32,883 nt of DNA, taken from the NCBI RefSeq assembly GCF_030163755.1, contig NZ_JASJOE010000039.1:1-32883 (forward strand). The letters are read 5' to 3'. Below the pieces are notes generated by a model. The model did not search any database and was not told the origin of the DNA. It worked only from the letters and a program-made list of their open reading frames with translations. Shown in pieces: positions 31,477 through 32,883 of this stretch; position 1 is the first letter of the stretch; the number at the start of each line of letters is the position of its first letter. Source of the stretch: Roseicyclus amphidinii (lineage in GTDB: Bacteria > Pseudomonadota > Alphaproteobacteria > Rhodobacterales > Rhodobacteraceae). The translations under genes were made by a program, and so were the position numbers.

Positions 31477-32883
31477 ATGCCGTTTGTCCCCGGGGCGGCC
31501 CGTCTCGCCGCCCTTGTCGTGTTGATGTTCCCCGGCCCTGCGCCCGCGCAGGATGTCGAGCTGCGGTCGCTCGACGGGTCGGTCACGCTCGAGGGCGACC
31601 TTCTGGCCTATGACGGGGCCTATTACCGGCTCGACACGGTCTACGGTCCGCTGACCGTCGCCGCCGAAGGCGTCGCCTGTGCCGGTCCCGGTTGCCCCGA
31701 TCTGACCACTTTCGTCGCCGAGGCGCGGATCGCGGGCGAGGTGACGCTGGCCGAAGGGCTGCTGCCCGCGCTGCTGGCCGGTTTCGCCGCGGATCGCGGC
31801 CTGACGCTGGCCCCGCCCACGCAGCGGGCCGAGGGCGAGGGGCTTGACCACGCGCTGTTGCGGCAGGACGGGACGGTTGCGGCGCGCTTCACCGTGACGC
31901 CTGGCACCAGCGACACCGGCTTTCTCGCGCTGCTGAACGGCGACAGCGACCTGGCGCTGACGCTGCGCCCGCCGACCGAAGCCGAGCGTCGCGCCGACCG
32001 CGCGGCCGCGCCCGAGGATCCGCCGCTGGGCCGCCGGGTGCGGGTGATCGGCCTTGATGCGCTGGTGCCGGTCGTGGCCCCGCAAAACCCGGTCGATGCC
32101 CTGTCGCTGCCCGAACTGGCCGCGGTCGCGGCGGGCGAGATCGTGAACTGGCAGGACCTCGGCGGCCCGGACGCGCCCATCGCGCTGCACCTGATGGCCC
32201 CCGAGATGGGGCTTGCACAGGCCTTCGCCGCCGAGATGCTGGGCGCCGAGATGGCCGACCCGGCCCCCGGCACGCGCCTGCACGACAGTGCCGCGGCGCT
32301 GTCGGCGGCGGTCGCGCGCGATGCCTATGCCCTTGGGGTGACGGTGCAATCGGCCCGCGGCGCGGCGCGCAGCCTTGCGCTTGCGGGGGGGTGCGGCATC
32401 TCGCAGGCCGCCGATGCCGATGCCGTCAAGGCCGAGGATTACCCGCTGACGGCACCGGTCTATCTCTACCTCGCGCCGCGGCGTCTGCCGCAGCTGGTCC
32501 GCGATTTCCTCGGCTGGACCGAAACCGAGGCCGCCGAGCGGATCGTCGCGGGCGCGGGCTATGTCGATCAGCGCCTGACGCGAATGCCCCTGTCACGGCA
32601 GGGGGTGCGGCTGGCCAACGCGGTCGCCGCCGCGGGTCCAGAGGTGCCCTTGTCCGAGTTGCAGCGACTGGTGGCGACCCTTGGCCGCGCCGAGCGGCTT
32701 TCGGCGACCTTCCGCTTCGCCGAAGGCTCGGTCGAACTCGACGCGCCCTCGCGCGCCGCCGTCGCGCGGCTTGCCGCGGCGATCGAGCGCGGCGCATTCG
32801 ACGGGCGGCGGCTGGTCTTCGCGGGGTTCTCGGACGGTGCGGGGCCCGCCGCGGTGAACCTGCGCCTGTCGCTGCGCCGGGCC
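31477..32883 (+). CDS. PstS-like substrate-binding domain fused to OmpA-type C-terminal domain (runs off the right edge)
   Basis: The first 469 residues are present. A signal peptide (MPFVPGAARLAALVVLMFPGPAPAQ) is followed by a beta-rich N-terminal module (VELRSLDGSVTLEGDLLAYD). Next comes a periplasmic binding-protein fold like phosphate-binding PstS: LDALVPVVAPQNPVDALSLPELAAV, GEIVNWQDLGGPDAPI and LTAPVYLYL. The last part (from about residue 405) begins an OmpA peptidoglycan-binding domain (FRFAEGSVELDAPSRAAVARLA...LVFAGFSDG...NLRLSLRRA), which is cut by the window end. Such a fusion would place a ligand-sensing domain on the cell wall. It is probably cotranscribed with the gene before it. 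Confidence 0.87.
   Translation, partial: MPFVPGAARLAALVVLMFPGPAPAQDVELRSLDGSVTLEGDLLAYDGAYYRLDTVYGPLTVAAEGVACAGPGCPDLTTFVAEARIAGEVTLAEGLLPALLAGFAADRGLTLAPPTQRAEGEGLDHALLRQDGTVAARFTVTPGTSDTGFLALLNGDSDLALTLRPPTEAERRADRAAAPEDPPLGRRVRVIGLDALVPVVAPQNPVDALSLPELAAVAAGEIVNWQDLGGPDAPIALHLMAPEMGLAQAFAAEMLGAEMADPAPGTRLHDSAAALSAAVARDAYALGVTVQSARGAARSLALAGGCGISQAADADAVKAEDYPLTAPVYLYLAPRRLPQLVRDFLGWTETEAAERIVAGAGYVDQRLTRMPLSRQGVRLANAVAAAGPEVPLSELQRLVATLGRAERLSATFRFAEGSVELDAPSRAAVARLAAAIERGAFDGRRLVFAGFSDGAGPAAVNLRLSLRRA

Overview
The window is a gene-dense, GC-rich stretch of chromosome from an alphaproteobacterium, most likely a member of the Rhodobacterales. This rests on several things: the smc / rsfS-rlmH / gpmI-envC-ctpA-rppH / secA gene content, the ferrochelatase and SecA sequences, a near-match to the alphaproteobacterial LexA box (GAAC-N7-GAAC), and strong codon bias with long antisense shadow frames. 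No rRNA, tRNA, CRISPR array, integrase or transposase was seen. Both ends cut through genes: smc on the left, and a substrate-binding/OmpA fusion on the right.

Layout. (1) 1-1832: the start of smc (leftward), then rsfS and rlmH (rightward, ribosome silencing and 23S rRNA methylation). (2) 1861-11077: a cell-surface block. It holds a KpsM-type export permease (leftward), divergent from a KpsE-like chain-length/export protein and a KpsT-type ATPase, then a large RTX calcium-binding protein, then a convergent 1227-residue protein with two glycosyltransferase domains. Together these suggest synthesis and ABC export of a surface polysaccharide plus a type I-secreted protein, although no type I exporter and no KpsC/S/D homologue is in the window. 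(3) 11218-15706: a tight operon gpmI-envC-ctpA-rppH (glycolysis, septal murein hydrolase activation, periplasmic processing protease, mRNA 5' decapping). (4) 15713-20182: a VOC-family protein, an SOS-type dnaE2 with a LexA-like box but no imuA/imuB beside it, and proline iminopeptidase.

(5) 20252-24668: ubiG, a MarR regulator, grxC, comF, an NDUFAF5/BioC-like methyltransferase, hemH, and a 46-residue conserved-looking small protein. (6) 24791-27423: mutT, argJ with an unusual Lys/Ala-rich N-terminal extension, and a secreted parvulin isomerase, all leftward. (7) 27648-32883: secA, an unrecognised exported protein, and a PstS-like/OmpA fusion running off the window.

The most striking item is at 19101-19185, where four perfect palindromes sit side by side. 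Each is centred on TTGCAA, and their centres are exactly 22 bp apart. The stems differ in sequence but the central TGCA is constant. The array lies between convergent dnaE2 and pip and supplies the last codons of dnaE2, which has lost its C-terminal OB-fold region. A second intergenic repeat-like hairpin lies at 1861-1911.
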